Source: an uncultured Peptococcaceae bacterium
GTDB lineage: Bacteria > Bacillota > Peptococcia > Peptococcales > Peptococcaceae
NCBI GenBank assembly: GCA_937976375.1
Contig: CALJRU010000020.1
Span: forward strand, 35,688-99,687
DNA: 64,000 nt
Direction of reading: 5' to 3'
The notes beneath the pieces are model-generated. The model made no database searches and was not told the DNA's origin. It worked only from the letters and a program-made list of their open reading frames with translations. This document shows, one piece after another, positions 16,534-25,878 of the stretch; the first letter of the stretch is position 1, and the number at the start of each line of letters is the position of its first letter. The translations under genes were made by a program, and so were the position numbers.

Positions 16534-17378
16534 GCCTCCATCTCTTGCGGCTCGCAGCTCAAGGCAATGCCCAGCGGCGTCACAAACATCGGGTTGGCTG
16601 GTTTGTGGGTTGGCACGCCGGTTTTCTTGGCGATGACATCCTCAATGCCTGTAAAGCAGCAGGTGCCGCCGACCAGCGCCAGATCATCGACCTGATGATC
16701 GGCAATGTGCCGTTTGATGATGGTGGCCACCTTATCGATGACCGGCTGCACCACTGGCATCAGCTCGCGATGATGGGCCTGATCGCGCTTGTACACTTCT
16801 GCTTCGGCGAAAGGCTTGCCATAGGCGCCGGCGACAACCAGCGAAAAATGCGTGCCGCCTGTTGGTTCATCGGCGATGTATACGACCTCGCCATCTTTGA
16901 AAATAGAAATGCCTGTGGTGCCGCCGCCAATGTCGACCACCGCACCATTTTTCATCTGCAGCACCAAATTGGCGGCCGTCGATTCGTCGAGAAGGTTGGT
17001 GCATTCAAAGCCTGCACCTTGAATGACATTTTTCACAGCGCCGCCGTCGAGCAAATCGGTGCCTGGAGGAATGGCGCCAGCAGCGTTGATCAGTTCCACG
17101 CCCAGCTGTTCTTCGATATTTTCTTTCAATTCGCGAACGATTTGCACAGCGCCAATATAGTCCACCACCATGCCGTCACGCACCACATCGGCATAACGAT
17201 AGGCACCGGCGACAGGGCGTTTGTTTTCATCCAACACAGCAATCACCACACAGGCGGTGCCCAGATCCACGCCGGTGTAATACACCGATGATTTGCCACG
17301 CACTGGCGATGCGATTGCTTTTTCAAAATCTGCGACCATCTTGTCACAGTACTCAAAGGTCATGCTTTTTTCTGACAT
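16530..17378 (-). CDS. eutJ: EutJ-like actin/Hsp70-fold ATPase
   Basis: A 282-residue EutJ homologue. Phosphate-binding loops typical of the actin/Hsp70 superfamily are visible: YTGVDLGTACVVIAVLDE (about 31-48), AVVDIGGGTTGISIFKDG (about 145-162) and LALVGGTCCFTGIEDV (about 230-245). EutJ is a conserved but poorly understood chaperone-like component of ethanolamine and choline microcompartment loci. ATG at 17378 follows GGGAGG; the gene overlaps the upstream gene by 19 bp and the downstream shell gene by 4 bp, so it belongs to the tightly coupled core of the operon. Confidence 0.92.
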   Translation of the reverse strand: MSEKSMTFEYCDKMVADFEKAIASPVRGKSSVYYTGVDLGTACVVIAVLDENKRPVAGAYRYADVVRDGMVVDYIGAVQIVRELKENIEEQLGVELINAAGAIPPGTDLLDGGAVKNVIQGAGFECTNLLDESTAANLVLQMKNGAVVDIGGGTTGISIFKDGEVVYIADEPTGGTHFSLVVAGAYGKPFAEAEVYKRDQAHHRELMPVVQPVIDKVATIIKRHIADHQVDDLALVGGTCCFTGIEDVIAKKTGVPTHKPANPMFVTPLGIALSCEPQEMEA

Positions 17379-18007
17379 GCTCTGCCTCCCATTGCTGTAC
17401 ATATCATTTGCGACAAACGGTTGATGAGTTGGTTGATCTTTGCAGCGAGGGGCTCTGTCACTGCCGGCAGCTCAGCCACCGTGCCCAACTCACAGGCAAA
17501 AACGCGCAGATCATTCTGCAGCGCCGCCAAAAGCAGCAGCATGCGGCCGTTTTCCAGCTGCATGCAAAACGCGCTGACGTCCACACATTCGTCAAGGCTG
17601 TGCCCCATGTTGTCCTCATTGATGCCGGCGCAAGGCTGGCAATACAAATCAGCTACCTCGCACTTGCCGTCCACAAAAAGCATCAAGAGCGACAACTGCC
17701 GCGCGAGCGCTGTCAACTGCTGCGCCAGAAGAAGATCCGACGCCAGGATCTCGCGGGTCGTCAAAAGAAACCGCAGCCGCAAGCCGTCCAGCTTGAGACG
17801 CAGGAGTTTCTGCGCTGACGAAGCTTCCGGCGCAGCGGGTTTGCACGCCACCTTTGGCGCTGTCGCCGCACTGTATAGATCAATGCCGCGGTCGAGGAGA
17901 AACTGTCTGGCACCTGGCGTCAGCCGTTCATCCTGCTTTGGCTTGTAGGTCGTAAAGGGCTGCGCGTTGTACTGCGCCCTTAAATCATATTCTGTGATGA
18001 ATCTCAT
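17360..18007 (-). CDS. EutT-related protein of unknown activity
   Basis: A 215-residue protein. The first 45 residues (MRFITEYDLRAQY, then ERLTPGARQFLLDRGIDLY) match the start of EutT and EutQ proteins. The rest is helical with Leu-rich segments and a DLYCQPCAGINEDNMGH stretch. True EutT is a cobalamin adenosyltransferase with a CCxxC-type iron site; that cysteine cluster is absent and the CutC pathway needs no cobalamin. It is therefore probably a repurposed or degenerate relative that kept its position in the operon. It overlaps both neighbours. Confidence 0.65.
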   Translation of the reverse strand: MRFITEYDLRAQYNAQPFTTYKPKQDERLTPGARQFLLDRGIDLYSAATAPKVACKPAAPEASSAQKLLRLKLDGLRLRFLLTTREILASDLLLAQQLTALARQLSLLMLFVDGKCEVADLYCQPCAGINEDNMGHSLDECVDVSAFCMQLENGRMLLLLAALQNDLRVFACELGTVAELPAVTEPLAAKINQLINRLSQMICTAMGGRACQKKA

Positions 18008-18461
18008 CGCTGGCCCTTCCTCCCTCTAAGTGTTCTAAGTACATTTGCAAAGCCTGAAGCCCTTCGCCTGTTGCCATGCTGATGGCAAAATACGGCGGCT
18101 CCACGCCAATGGTCTCCAGCTGCCTGACAAGCTGCGGCCGATGTGCCGGGCAGCAGTCGCATTTGCCGATGACGCCGATGAGCGGACAGCGAAAAGCGCT
18201 CGCAAACCCTGGCGAATACAACGCCTGTGGCTTGGACTGGTCCACCATCACCACAATGCACCAGGCGTCCTGCGACAGTGCAATCAAATGGCGATACATC
18301 CAGGTGTTCTCCAGATAAGCGCTCGGCACTTCCAGCGTGCGCGCGCCGTAGAGGACATCGGCTGTACGCCGCAGCGGCTTTTTCACCCCATTCAGCCAGT
18401 TGGCCAGTGAAGTTTTGCCAGCGCCCTGGGGGCCAATAATCATGATGCGTTTGCGCTTCAT
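17985..18461 (-). CDS. eutP: EutP-like P-loop NTPase, possible acetate kinase
   Basis: A 158-residue EutP/PduV-type small GTPase-like protein. The Walker A loop GPQGAGKTSL lies at residues 9-18, and VIGKCDC corresponds to the NKxD-type nucleotide specificity motif in divergent form. EutP has been reported to have acetate kinase activity; PduV relatives associate with the shell. Start and stop overlap those of eutS and the EutT-like gene, so translation is coupled. It could finish the path from acetyl phosphate to ATP together with EutQ. Confidence 0.9.
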   Translation of the reverse strand: MKRKRIMIIGPQGAGKTSLANWLNGVKKPLRRTADVLYGARTLEVPSAYLENTWMYRHLIALSQDAWCIVVMVDQSKPQALYSPGFASAFRCPLIGVIGKCDCCPAHRPQLVRQLETIGVEPPYFAISMATGEGLQALQMYLEHLEGGRASDEIHHRI

Positions 18462-18802
18462 GTCTTGGTCACAGCCACAGTGTCAAAATTGAGCAGCCGC
18501 TGCAGGGTGTCGGTGACTGCCAAAAGCGCCGTCTCCACGCTCTGCACATCGCCGGAGAGAATGACCGAGCCGGTGAAACGATCGAGGAAGCCAATTTCCA
18601 CCTCCGCCGCCTTGGTGGCGACGTCGGCAGCAATGATGGCTGTTTCGCAGGGCGTCAGAGTGAGAATGCCCAGCGCGCCCTTGCCATCGATGCCCAGACG
18701 CTCGTAAATGTCCGGCATCGGCGCCGCAATCACATGCGCAATGGTGATCTGCTTGCCTGGCACCGACTCCTGAATGATGCGGTCAATGGTTTTTTCGTTC
18801 AC
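18458..18802 (-). CDS. eutS: EutS/PduU-type permuted BMC-H shell protein
   Basis: A 114-residue shell protein very like EutS: RIIQESVPGKQITIAHVIA, then GALGILTLTPCETAIIAAD, VEIGFLDRFTGSVILSGD and LQRLLNFDTVAVTKT. EutS/PduU hexamers are circularly permuted BMC proteins with a beta-barrel plug. The start is taken as GTG at 18802 because GGTGGAGG lies just upstream; an in-frame GTG three codons earlier lies inside that site. It overlaps eutP by ATGA and follows cutD by 18 bp. Confidence 0.93.
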   Translation of the reverse strand: MNEKTIDRIIQESVPGKQITIAHVIAAPMPDIYERLGIDGKGALGILTLTPCETAIIAADVATKAAEVEIGFLDRFTGSVILSGDVQSVETALLAVTDTLQRLLNFDTVAVTKT

Positions 18803-18820
18803 AACCTCCACCTCGCTTCA

Positions 18821-19765
18821 TCAATGCCGGATCACAGATACTGGAAATGCGCTGCCGCTGATCCAGCCTTCGATGCGGTCCAGATCTTCATCGCTCAGGC
18901 TTGGGTCGCCGTCAATGGCGTAGTCCATGCCCAGCTGCACATACTTGTTCACACCCAGCTTGTGATACGGCAGAAGATCGATGCCCTTGAAATTTCGCAG
19001 CTCGCGGAAAGGCATGAGAAAATCGATCACGGCACGGATCTCCGCTTCGCTGTCGTTGATGCCTTTTAACAGCGGCATGCGCACCTTGACGTTGCGGCGC
19101 GTCAAAAGAAGGGTTTCCAAATTGTCGAGGATGGTTTCATTGCGCACGCCGGTCAGCGCCAGATGGCGGTCCGGGTCCATGTGCTTGATGTCAAAGAGAA
19201 ACAAATCAACAAATTCGGCAATCTTTAACAAGGTGTCCTTACGGGTGTAGCCGCAGGTTTCAATCGCGGTGTGAATGCCTTCCTGTTTGCAGGCCATCAG
19301 CAGATTGATGGCGGCTTCCGGCTGAGCGGTGACCTCGCCGCCACTCAGCGTCACACCACCGCCAGACTGTTCATAAAAGCAGCGGTCTTCTTCCACATAG
19401 TCCAGAAGATCACTGATCGACGCCTGCTCACCAGCCACCTTCAGCGCCGCCTGCATGCAGGCATTGACGCAGGCGCCGCAGCCGATGCAGTCGACCATGC
19501 GATTGATTTCGTGCACGCCGCCTTCGGTGATGCGATGGATGTGCTGCGGGCAGACCGGCACACAGGCGCCGCAGCTGACGCAGACCGTTGGCTTGAGCAT
19601 GATCTGGTACTTCCGCTCCAGTCCTTCTGGGTTGGCGCACCATTTGCAGCGCAGGGGACAGCCTTTGAAAAAGATCAACGATCTCACGCCGGGACCATCA
19701 TATAGATTGTATTTTTGTTTATTAAATATGAAGGCTTTGCGCCCGATGATGTGTTTGTTTTCCAT
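18821..19765 (-). CDS. cutD: Choline trimethylamine-lyase activating enzyme (radical SAM)
   Basis: A 314-residue glycyl radical enzyme activase. The radical SAM cluster motif is FKGCPLRCKWCANPEG (CxxxCxxC, about residues 33-48). Two further ferredoxin motifs are CVSCGACVPVCPQ and CIGCGACVNACMQ, and GGGVTLSGGE is the SAM-binding GGE motif. It abstracts hydrogen from the glycyl site of CutC to make the radical. It lies 27 bp downstream of cutC on the same strand with AGGAGA before ATG, the usual cutC-cutD order. Confidence 0.96.
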   Translation of the reverse strand: MENKHIIGRKAFIFNKQKYNLYDGPGVRSLIFFKGCPLRCKWCANPEGLERKYQIMLKPTVCVSCGACVPVCPQHIHRITEGGVHEINRMVDCIGCGACVNACMQAALKVAGEQASISDLLDYVEEDRCFYEQSGGGVTLSGGEVTAQPEAAINLLMACKQEGIHTAIETCGYTRKDTLLKIAEFVDLFLFDIKHMDPDRHLALTGVRNETILDNLETLLLTRRNVKVRMPLLKGINDSEAEIRAVIDFLMPFRELRNFKGIDLLPYHKLGVNKYVQLGMDYAIDGDPSLSDEDLDRIEGWISGSAFPVSVIRH

Positions 19766-19792
19766 CGTCTGTCTCCTGTTCTGATGCTGCTG

Positions 19793-22414
19793 TTAGAACT
19801 TGGTCAACACGGTTCGGCTGATGATTTCATCCTGAACGTCCTTGCAGAGCTCTGTAAAGAACGCACTGTAGCCAGCCACACGCACCACCAAATCTTTGTA
19901 GCGGTCTGGATGAGCCTGTGCATCCAGCAGCGTTTTATTATCCATGTAGTTGAACTGCATCTCGCCGTTGCCCAGCGCGCAGGCAGTGCGCAGCAGCGTA
20001 ATGATGCCGTTTTCGCCTTCCGGTGTATCCAGAAGCCCTGCCATCAATTTGAAATTGTGCACCATGCCGATGTTCATATTGTCGTTGGAGAGCTTGGAAA
20101 TGGTTTTGATGATCGCCGTAGGGCCCTTGAAATCGGCGCCCTGCGTTGGGCTGATGCCGTCGGACAATGGGGTCCAAGCTTCGCGGCCGCCGGCGCTGGC
20201 GCCGGTCATCTGACCAAACGGCGTGTTGTTGGAAATGGACAGGGTGCCATGGCTCAACACCGAGTACAGGGTTTTGTATTTTCTGTGCTCCATTTCGGTA
20301 AAGTTGATCAGATCAGCGGCAATCAAGTCGGCATAGTCGTCGTCATTGCCGTATTTTGGTGCCGCCAGGCAGTCGGCTTTGACCTGTTCGTAGCCGACGA
20401 AGTTGGCCTTCAAGGCTTCGTTGAGCTGACGCAGCGTGTATTTGTGATCGTCGTAAACCAGCTTTTTGATGGCCGCCATGGCATCGGCATAGGTGGCCAG
20501 ACCAGACCACACAACGCCAGGACCAAAGTTGTACATGGCACCGCCGGCAGATACATCGCGGCCGTTTTCCATGCAGCCTTCATACATGATGGACATCAGT
20601 GGCTTTGGCGCCAGCTCTCTGTGCACGCGCTGAGAAATCACCGTCGCTACAGCGGTCCACTTGGTGATGTATTTGATCTGTTCTTTGACAGCCGCTTCAA
20701 ATTGTTCGTAAGTCTTGTACTGGTCGATGTCGCCCAGGTCTGGTGTGACCTGCTTGCCGTACCACAGCGGCACGCCATTGTTGAGCACCAGCTCAATGCA
20801 GATTGGCCACTGGGTGTAGGCTGTGGAGGTCCACTGATACAGGCGTCCAGATTTCTGCGGTTCCACGCAGCCCATCAGACAATAGTCGCGGGCGTCTTCG
20901 ATGGACACGCCCTTGGCCAGCATCATCTTGATGTGGGTGTCGTCAAAGTGGCAGGCAGGGAAGCCCATGCCAGAACGCACGACGTCGACAATTTTCTTTA
21001 GATATTTCTGCGGCGATTTCTGATGAATGCGGCAAGCCAAGGATGGCTGATAGATTTTGACGTGACGCACAGCATCCATCAACAGGTAAGTCAATTCATT
21101 GGTGGCATCGCGGCCATCACGGGTAATCCCGCCCACACACATGTTGACGAATGGCTGATAGCCAGCAAAGAACTTGGAGCCGCCTTCGCTGGTGATCCAC
21201 ATCATTTCGGACATCTTAATCAGCATGCAGCCAGCCAATTCAAAAGCTTTGAAATTATCCAGGGCACCGGTTTCCAGATCGTGCTTGTAGAATGGGTACA
21301 TGTATTGGTCCACACGGCCGATGGACATACCGGTCTGGTTTTCTTCAACAGGCAGCAGGGATTCAATGGTCCACACAGCCTGGATGGCTTCCCAGAAAGA
21401 TTCCGGCTTGTGCGCCGGCACGCGCGCGTTGACGCGGGAAATTTCCAGCAGTTCCTGCTTACGCTTTGGATCGGTTTCCTTAGCAGCCAGTTCTGCCGCG
21501 TAGTCGGACATGCGCTTGGCATAAATCATAACACCTTCGGTGGTATCGATGACAGATTTATAGAAGTAAATTTTTTCCAGATCGTCTGGATGGTCATAGC
21601 TCAGCGCCGCCAGGTGATCCTTGGCTTCCTGCTGAATATCGAGCATGCCCTTCTTCATGAGAATGACATCGTAGCCAGGGTTGGAGTCGCCGCCGCCGTT
21701 GAGCGCGTGGTAGGAGCAGTCCGACACGAAGGATTCGCCAGACAAGGCCCAAACACCTGCTTCGCGGTACTGGCTTTCGCAGTATTCATCGACCGACTTG
21801 CCTTCCCAGAATGGGAAGAGTTCTTCGCGCATGACGCGCTTGTCTTCTTCAGAAATGTAGAACGGGTCCTGTGGACGCTCGCCGATGGTGTCAATTTCGT
21901 CCACCATCCAGCGCCAGGCAATGTCTGGTGAAAACGCACCGGCACGTGGTGCCCCGTTTGGCGCACCAACGATGAGTTCATTGTCCTGAATGACCAACGG
22001 CGCCGTTTCACAGCAATACTTGAAGCACTTGGCACGCAGCACAACCTTTGGCAGCCCCGGATTTTCTTTGGTGATCTTGGTCACCGCACGCGCGCGGTGA
22101 GTGGTGATGGATGGCACCTGCTGCAAGAAGTTTTCTTTCAGCTTCACCAAGCGTTCTGTTGGGCCCAATGGCACGCCGTCTTCGTCCACTTCAGTGGTCG
22201 CTGCTGCGATGGATGAATAATAAGTGTACGTTTCTTCGCCATTTTCTGGCGCAGCTTCCGCCGCAGGTGCCGGTGCAGCTGCTGTCTGTGCTGGTGCCAC
22301 GTCGGCAATGTCCTTGGACACCGACGCAAAAATGTTCATCAGTGATTGGCGTTCTGCGTCGGACATGTTCTTGGTCGCTTCTGCGATCTTATTGGAAAAT
22401 TCTCGAATATCCAC
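19793..22414 (-). CDS. cutC: Choline trimethylamine-lyase (glycyl radical enzyme)
   Basis: An 873-residue glycyl radical enzyme that cleaves choline to trimethylamine and acetaldehyde. Every active-site residue I recall from the Desulfovibrio alaskensis CutC structure is present at a constant +27 offset: Tyr235, Asp243, Phe422, Cys516 and Glu518 ([10 protein letters not shown]), Thr529 and Tyr533 (WTSTAYTQW), and the glycyl residue Gly848 ([10 protein letters not shown]). That is decisive for CutC over diol dehydratases or PFL. Residues 1 to about 60 ([18 protein letters not shown], then an Ala/Pro-rich linker) form an encapsulation peptide, as in type I CutC. The start is GTG with AGAGAGGG upstream. 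It follows the cysteine-less dehydrogenase gene by 15 bp. Confidence 0.98.
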   Translation of the reverse strand: MDIREFSNKIAEATKNMSDAERQSLMNIFASVSKDIADVAPAQTAAAPAPAAEAAPENGEETYTYYSSIAAATTEVDEDGVPLGPTERLVKLKENFLQQVPSITTHRARAVTKITKENPGLPKVVLRAKCFKYCCETAPLVIQDNELIVGAPNGAPRAGAFSPDIAWRWMVDEIDTIGERPQDPFYISEEDKRVMREELFPFWEGKSVDEYCESQYREAGVWALSGESFVSDCSYHALNGGGDSNPGYDVILMKKGMLDIQQEAKDHLAALSYDHPDDLEKIYFYKSVIDTTEGVMIYAKRMSDYAAELAAKETDPKRKQELLEISRVNARVPAHKPESFWEAIQAVWTIESLLPVEENQTGMSIGRVDQYMYPFYKHDLETGALDNFKAFELAGCMLIKMSEMMWITSEGGSKFFAGYQPFVNMCVGGITRDGRDATNELTYLLMDAVRHVKIYQPSLACRIHQKSPQKYLKKIVDVVRSGMGFPACHFDDTHIKMMLAKGVSIEDARDYCLMGCVEPQKSGRLYQWTSTAYTQWPICIELVLNNGVPLWYGKQVTPDLGDIDQYKTYEQFEAAVKEQIKYITKWTAVATVISQRVHRELAPKPLMSIMYEGCMENGRDVSAGGAMYNFGPGVVWSGLATYADAMAAIKKLVYDDHKYTLRQLNEALKANFVGYEQVKADCLAAPKYGNDDDYADLIAADLINFTEMEHRKYKTLYSVLSHGTLSISNNTPFGQMTGASAGGREAWTPLSDGISPTQGADFKGPTAIIKTISKLSNDNMNIGMVHNFKLMAGLLDTPEGENGIITLLRTACALGNGEMQFNYMDNKTLLDAQAHPDRYKDLVVRVAGYSAFFTELCKDVQDEIISRTVLTKF

Positions 22415-22429
22415 GATGGTCCCTCTCTT

Positions 22430-23917
22430 TCAAGATTCCTTCTTTATAAGTTGTTCAAGCAATGTCTGCAAATGCTGCAGGCGCTCCTGGTTCGTGTCAG
22501 GAGCCAAATCGTTCAGGGGTTCGGTCGGTGTGACTGCTCCCAGGTTCAAATCGTCAACCTGACGCACGCCGAAGCCCACCTTACGCACGTAAATCAAATT
22601 CAGCGGCGACACATTGTCTGAGGTGATCCCATAGCCTGCCATGCCGCTGCCCAGCGTCAACGCCGGAAAAAGGTTGGTCGTCATGCCCATGCTGCCATAC
22701 ACAGCCGGGGTATTGACCAAGATGCGCGCCACTGGTTTTTTCAGGGCAAACTGTTCAATAACGTACTGATCCTTGGAATGCACCACAAGGGTATGCCCTT
22801 TGCGTTCGGTCAAAAGCAGCTCGATGCATTTCTCGCAGGCGTTCATCCAGTCGTCTTCTACGTAATAACTCAGCACCGGACACAGTTTTTCTTTCGAATA
22901 GGGATTGTTCAGCGATACATAGTTCTGCTTCACAAGCAACACCGTCGTATCCAGCGGCACATCGATTTTGGCCCAGCGTGCCAACTCCAGAGCCGTTTTG
23001 CCAATGGGTTCAGGATTGGCAGTGCCGTCTTTGAAATAAAACAGGCTGCCGAGGCGCTCGGCTTCGGCATCGCTCAAAAAATAGCCGCCGTGCTTTTCCA
23101 ACAGCTGGCGCACCGTCGGTTCTACACAGCCATCCACAACGATGGACTGTTCAGCCGCCGACACCACGCCATTGTCAAAGGTTTTGCTGGCAATGATGTC
23201 ACACACGGCCTGCTCCAAATCGGCGGTCTTCTCAATGAAGGCCGGGCCGTTGCCAGCGCCGCCGTAAATCACTGGCTTGCCGGAGCGCTGTGCTTCCTCG
23301 TACATACCGGGCACGCCCGTCACCATAATCAAGGCGGTGGCCTCGTGATTCATCAATTCCCGCGTGCCGTTTTTGGTGACCGTTTGCAGGTAAGACAACG
23401 CGCCTTCTGGCAGCCCCGCTTCCTCGGCCGCAGCGATGAGCAGCTCGAGCACCCGCGCGCTGGTGCGTTCTGCCCGCGGATGGAGCGAAAACACCATCGC
23501 ATTGCCAGACTTGACTGCGATCAGCGCATTGTACACCGCCGTCGACACCGGGCTCGTCGCCGGACAAAGGCTGACCACCACGCCCAAGGGCACGCCGATG
23601 TCCATGATCTGCTTGTCCTGGTCGCGGTGGATGATGCCCACACATTTCATCGGCCGCAAATGACGCGGCAAAACTTCGCTCACAAATCGGTTCTTGACCA
23701 CCTTGTCCTGCCAATTGCCATAATCGGTCTCGTCGGCGGACATCATCGCCAGTTCCTGAACGTGTGCCGCCACAGCCTCTGCCATGTGGTCAACGATGGC
23801 ATCGAGCTTGCTCTGTGAAAACGTTGCCAGCCGTTTCTGTGCTTCGCGTGCATTTTCAGCCAAAATGCGCGCCTCCTGCACCGACAGCAGATCGTTGTCA
23901 ATGATATTAAACCGCAT
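22430..23917 (-). CDS. Aldehyde dehydrogenase homologue lacking the catalytic cysteine
   Basis: A 495-residue protein with the full acylating aldehyde dehydrogenase fold (SLCPATSPVSTAVYNALIA, VTGVPGMYEEAQRSGKP, YGGAGNGPAFIEKTA, then RILVNTPAVYGSMG). At the position of the catalytic Cys (GTICASEQS in the sister protein at 11127-12746) it has Ser253 in GVVSAAEQS; the codon is TCG in the DNA. The C terminus (ERLQHLQTLLEQLIKKE) looks like an encapsulation helix. It may be a structural or NAD(H)-binding partner, or have a different chemistry. ATG at 23917 is chosen with AGGGGTG upstream. It lies between a BMC-T gene and cutC. Confidence 0.85.
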   Translation of the reverse strand: MRFNIIDNDLLSVQEARILAENAREAQKRLATFSQSKLDAIVDHMAEAVAAHVQELAMMSADETDYGNWQDKVVKNRFVSEVLPRHLRPMKCVGIIHRDQDKQIMDIGVPLGVVVSLCPATSPVSTAVYNALIAVKSGNAMVFSLHPRAERTSARVLELLIAAAEEAGLPEGALSYLQTVTKNGTRELMNHEATALIMVTGVPGMYEEAQRSGKPVIYGGAGNGPAFIEKTADLEQAVCDIIASKTFDNGVVSAAEQSIVVDGCVEPTVRQLLEKHGGYFLSDAEAERLGSLFYFKDGTANPEPIGKTALELARWAKIDVPLDTTVLLVKQNYVSLNNPYSKEKLCPVLSYYVEDDWMNACEKCIELLLTERKGHTLVVHSKDQYVIEQFALKKPVARILVNTPAVYGSMGMTTNLFPALTLGSGMAGYGITSDNVSPLNLIYVRKVGFGVRQVDDLNLGAVTPTEPLNDLAPDTNQERLQHLQTLLEQLIKKES

Positions 23918-23963
23918 CCCTTTCACCCCTTTGCTTGTGTGTCTGTGCTTTCATTGTCTGCGC

Positions 23964-24590
23964 TCAATATGGCAAAAGCTTATCCAAAGCGTACTGATTG
24001 GTGATCTTTTTGATGCCAGGATGCGGACGTGCAATGACCACCGAGCTGTACACCTGCTGGCCCAGCGCTTCCACTGCCTTCACGCCTGCAGCAACTGCTG
24101 TCTTGCAGGCACCCACATCGCCTTCGACAATCGCTGAAATATAACCCGATGCTGTGTTTTCAAAGCCTGCCAGCGTCACATCCGCGGCCTTGCACATGGC
24201 ATCTGCGGCACGAATGCAGTAGATAATGCCAAAGGTTTCCACCAGGCCCAGGGCCGCTGTTGTGAACGCAGCCTCGTCCGCCGTTTCAACCTGGGTGTCC
24301 ACATCATAGATGGAGACCACGTCTCCAATCGGATCGATTGGCCGCGGAATGATGTCGGATGCGGTGACTTTGCCAATGGCCGATGCTGCCGACACCCCTG
24401 CCTTAATCGCCGATTCCACCGCTGCAACGTCCCCTTTGATGAACATGGTGACAAGGGTAGAACCCACGTTTTCGTAGGAAATCAGCGTCACATCTGCTGC
24501 TTTCAGCATCTTGTCACATGCTTCGATCGCCGGCACCATGCCCAGTGTTTCAAGCATGCCCAGTGCCTGATCTGCGTAATATCTTGCCAC
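23964..24590 (-). CDS. BMC-T tandem-domain shell protein, first gene of the cut operon
   Basis: About 208 residues with two BMC domains: ALGMLETLGMVPAIEACDKM ... STLVTMFIKGDVAAVESA ... IIPRP, then ALGLVETFGIIYCIRAADAM ... GYISAIVEGDVGACKTA ... VIARPHPGI. Trimeric shell proteins of this type can form gated larger pores for cofactors or substrates. It lacks the PduT-type CPGK cysteine. It is the first gene after the MerR-type promoter. GTG at 24590 is preferred because GGGG lies 8 bp upstream; two earlier in-frame alternative starts are possible. Confidence 0.9.
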   Translation of the reverse strand: MARYYADQALGMLETLGMVPAIEACDKMLKAADVTLISYENVGSTLVTMFIKGDVAAVESAIKAGVSAASAIGKVTASDIIPRPIDPIGDVVSIYDVDTQVETADEAAFTTAALGLVETFGIIYCIRAADAMCKAADVTLAGFENTASGYISAIVEGDVGACKTAVAAGVKAVEALGQQVYSSVVIARPHPGIKKITNQYALDKLLPY

Positions 24591-24628
24591 TTTCACAGCC
24601 CCTTTCAACTGCCATTTACTTAGGTAAA

Positions 24629-24659
24629 ATTATAGGTAATGACCTAAGAGGAATGTCAA
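24629..24659 (-). promoter_or_regulatory. MerR-type promoter and operator of the cut operon
   Basis: On the minus strand TTGACA (24654-24659) and TATAAT (24629-24634) are perfect consensus hexamers but separated by 19 bp, the over-long spacing typical of MerR-activated promoters. A dyad TAGGT-N4-ACCTA (24633-24646) overlaps the spacer and the -10 box, with a third half-site at 24619-24625. The merR gene at 24862-25767 lies just upstream, so it is the likely activator. Confidence 0.85.
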
Positions 24660-24818
24660 ATCTCTTTAGTGAAAAAAATGACCTCATGATCCGTCTTTTA
24701 TCGTGGGCTTTTGACTGTTTTTTCTTCTCTTTTTTCATAATTATCACACATTTTCGTTGCTTCTTTTGCGGCATCGGACCGCATTTTCTCAGTTGCCACT
24801 TGTAAAAACGCGCTGCAC

Positions 24819-24852
24819 AAAAAAAGAACATTCCCCTTAAGAGGAATGTTCT
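24819..24852 (-). terminator. Intrinsic terminator after merR
   Basis: On the minus strand AGAACATTCC...GGAATGTTCT is followed by TTTTTTT. It separates merR transcription from the cut operon promoter. Confidence 0.85.
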
Positions 24853-24861
24853 GCAAACGAT

Positions 24862-25767
24862 TCATGATTTTTCAATATCGATCAAAATTTCCAGCACGAA
24901 ATCTTCCTGTCGCTGCGTCGTCCAATAATCGGTCACGTGCCGTTCAATGGAGGCGGCGCCGCATTTGTAGCCATGCGCCGCTGCCCAGTCGTGGATTTTT
25001 TGGTAGGTTGCGTTGACGGTGTCGTGGGCGCCGATATGATAAGCTGCCAGCATCATTTTTCCTCCAAAGGTCGCTGTTTTCTCGGCGTCAATCTCACGCA
25101 CGCCTTTTTGGAAAATACATGCCTTGGTGGGACTGCCGGCCATTTTCTCGCGATGATCCGGAAAATAGAGATAGACCGCGCCGGTCACCTCATGGCCAAT
25201 GGCCTCCAGATAATTGGTCCAGTCGATGTTGATGATCGCATCCATGTAGTGATGGTCAAAATCCTGCACCATATAGCATGCCGTGATCGGCTCAACGTAT
25301 TTCACCGACACCTCGACAACGTTGTTTTCAATGACACCTTCCGCTTCTCGAATCAGATTGTACCAATCGTTGACCGATGTGTAGGCAATCTGAATCTCTT
25401 CCCGCATTTTTTTCAATTCGTCAATCTTATCTCTGAGCTTTCTGGCGTGAAACTCGTAACGGTTGCTGCTCATGAGATTCTTCATTTCTTCCAGCTTGAA
25501 CCCCATCTGCTTGTAATATTTGATGACCGGTACGAAGAGCAGCGTTTCCCGGCTGTAGTAACGATAATTGTTCTCCGCTGAAATATAGTCTGGCGAAATG
25601 ATTGCGATCTTATCATAAAAGCGCAGCGCCTTTTTGGACACATTGCAAATCTTGCTCACTTCACCGATCGAATAGAGCTTTTCTTCCGGTGCAGCAGCCT
25701 GGTCCGGAGAACAGGTTTCAGGCTCCTTTTGCGGCGGCGCACCGTCTAAGTGTTCAACATCTGCCAT
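24862..25767 (-). CDS. MerR-family activator with GyrI-like effector domain
   Basis: A 301-residue BmrR-like regulator. After a 30-residue polar N-terminal extension come the MerR winged helix (YSIGEVSKICNVSKKALRFYDKIAII, about 32-57; YRYYSRETLLF), a dimerising coiled coil (FHARKLRDKIDELKKMREEI), and a C-terminal domain of about 155 residues resembling GyrI/SOUL-type ligand-binding modules (VYLYFPDH, YHIGAHDTVNATYQKIHDWAAAHGY). BmrR-type domains bind cationic aromatic or quaternary amines, so choline or a related cation is a reasonable effector, but this is inference. The cut promoter just downstream has the matching 19-bp spacer. Confidence 0.9.
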   Translation of the reverse strand: MADVEHLDGAPPQKEPETCSPDQAAAPEEKLYSIGEVSKICNVSKKALRFYDKIAIISPDYISAENNYRYYSRETLLFVPVIKYYKQMGFKLEEMKNLMSSNRYEFHARKLRDKIDELKKMREEIQIAYTSVNDWYNLIREAEGVIENNVVEVSVKYVEPITACYMVQDFDHHYMDAIINIDWTNYLEAIGHEVTGAVYLYFPDHREKMAGSPTKACIFQKGVREIDAEKTATFGGKMMLAAYHIGAHDTVNATYQKIHDWAAAHGYKCGAASIERHVTDYWTTQRQEDFVLEILIDIEKS

Positions 25768-25878
25768 ACTGACGTTCCTTTCTATGCGATGTTCGCATCA
25801 GTGCGTGGTGGGTGTTTACGACATATACTGACTGCCGTGCATCCTATAAAACAGCGCACGCTGTCAAAACGCTGGCTG

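Noticed and set aside
19715..21001. Long plus-strand open frame opposite cutC
   Set aside because: A by-product of biased codon use in cutC; cutC on the minus strand is secured by residue-level matches.
22778..23818. 346-codon plus-strand frame opposite the dehydrogenase homologue
   Set aside because: Antisense shadow with no domain or ribosome site.
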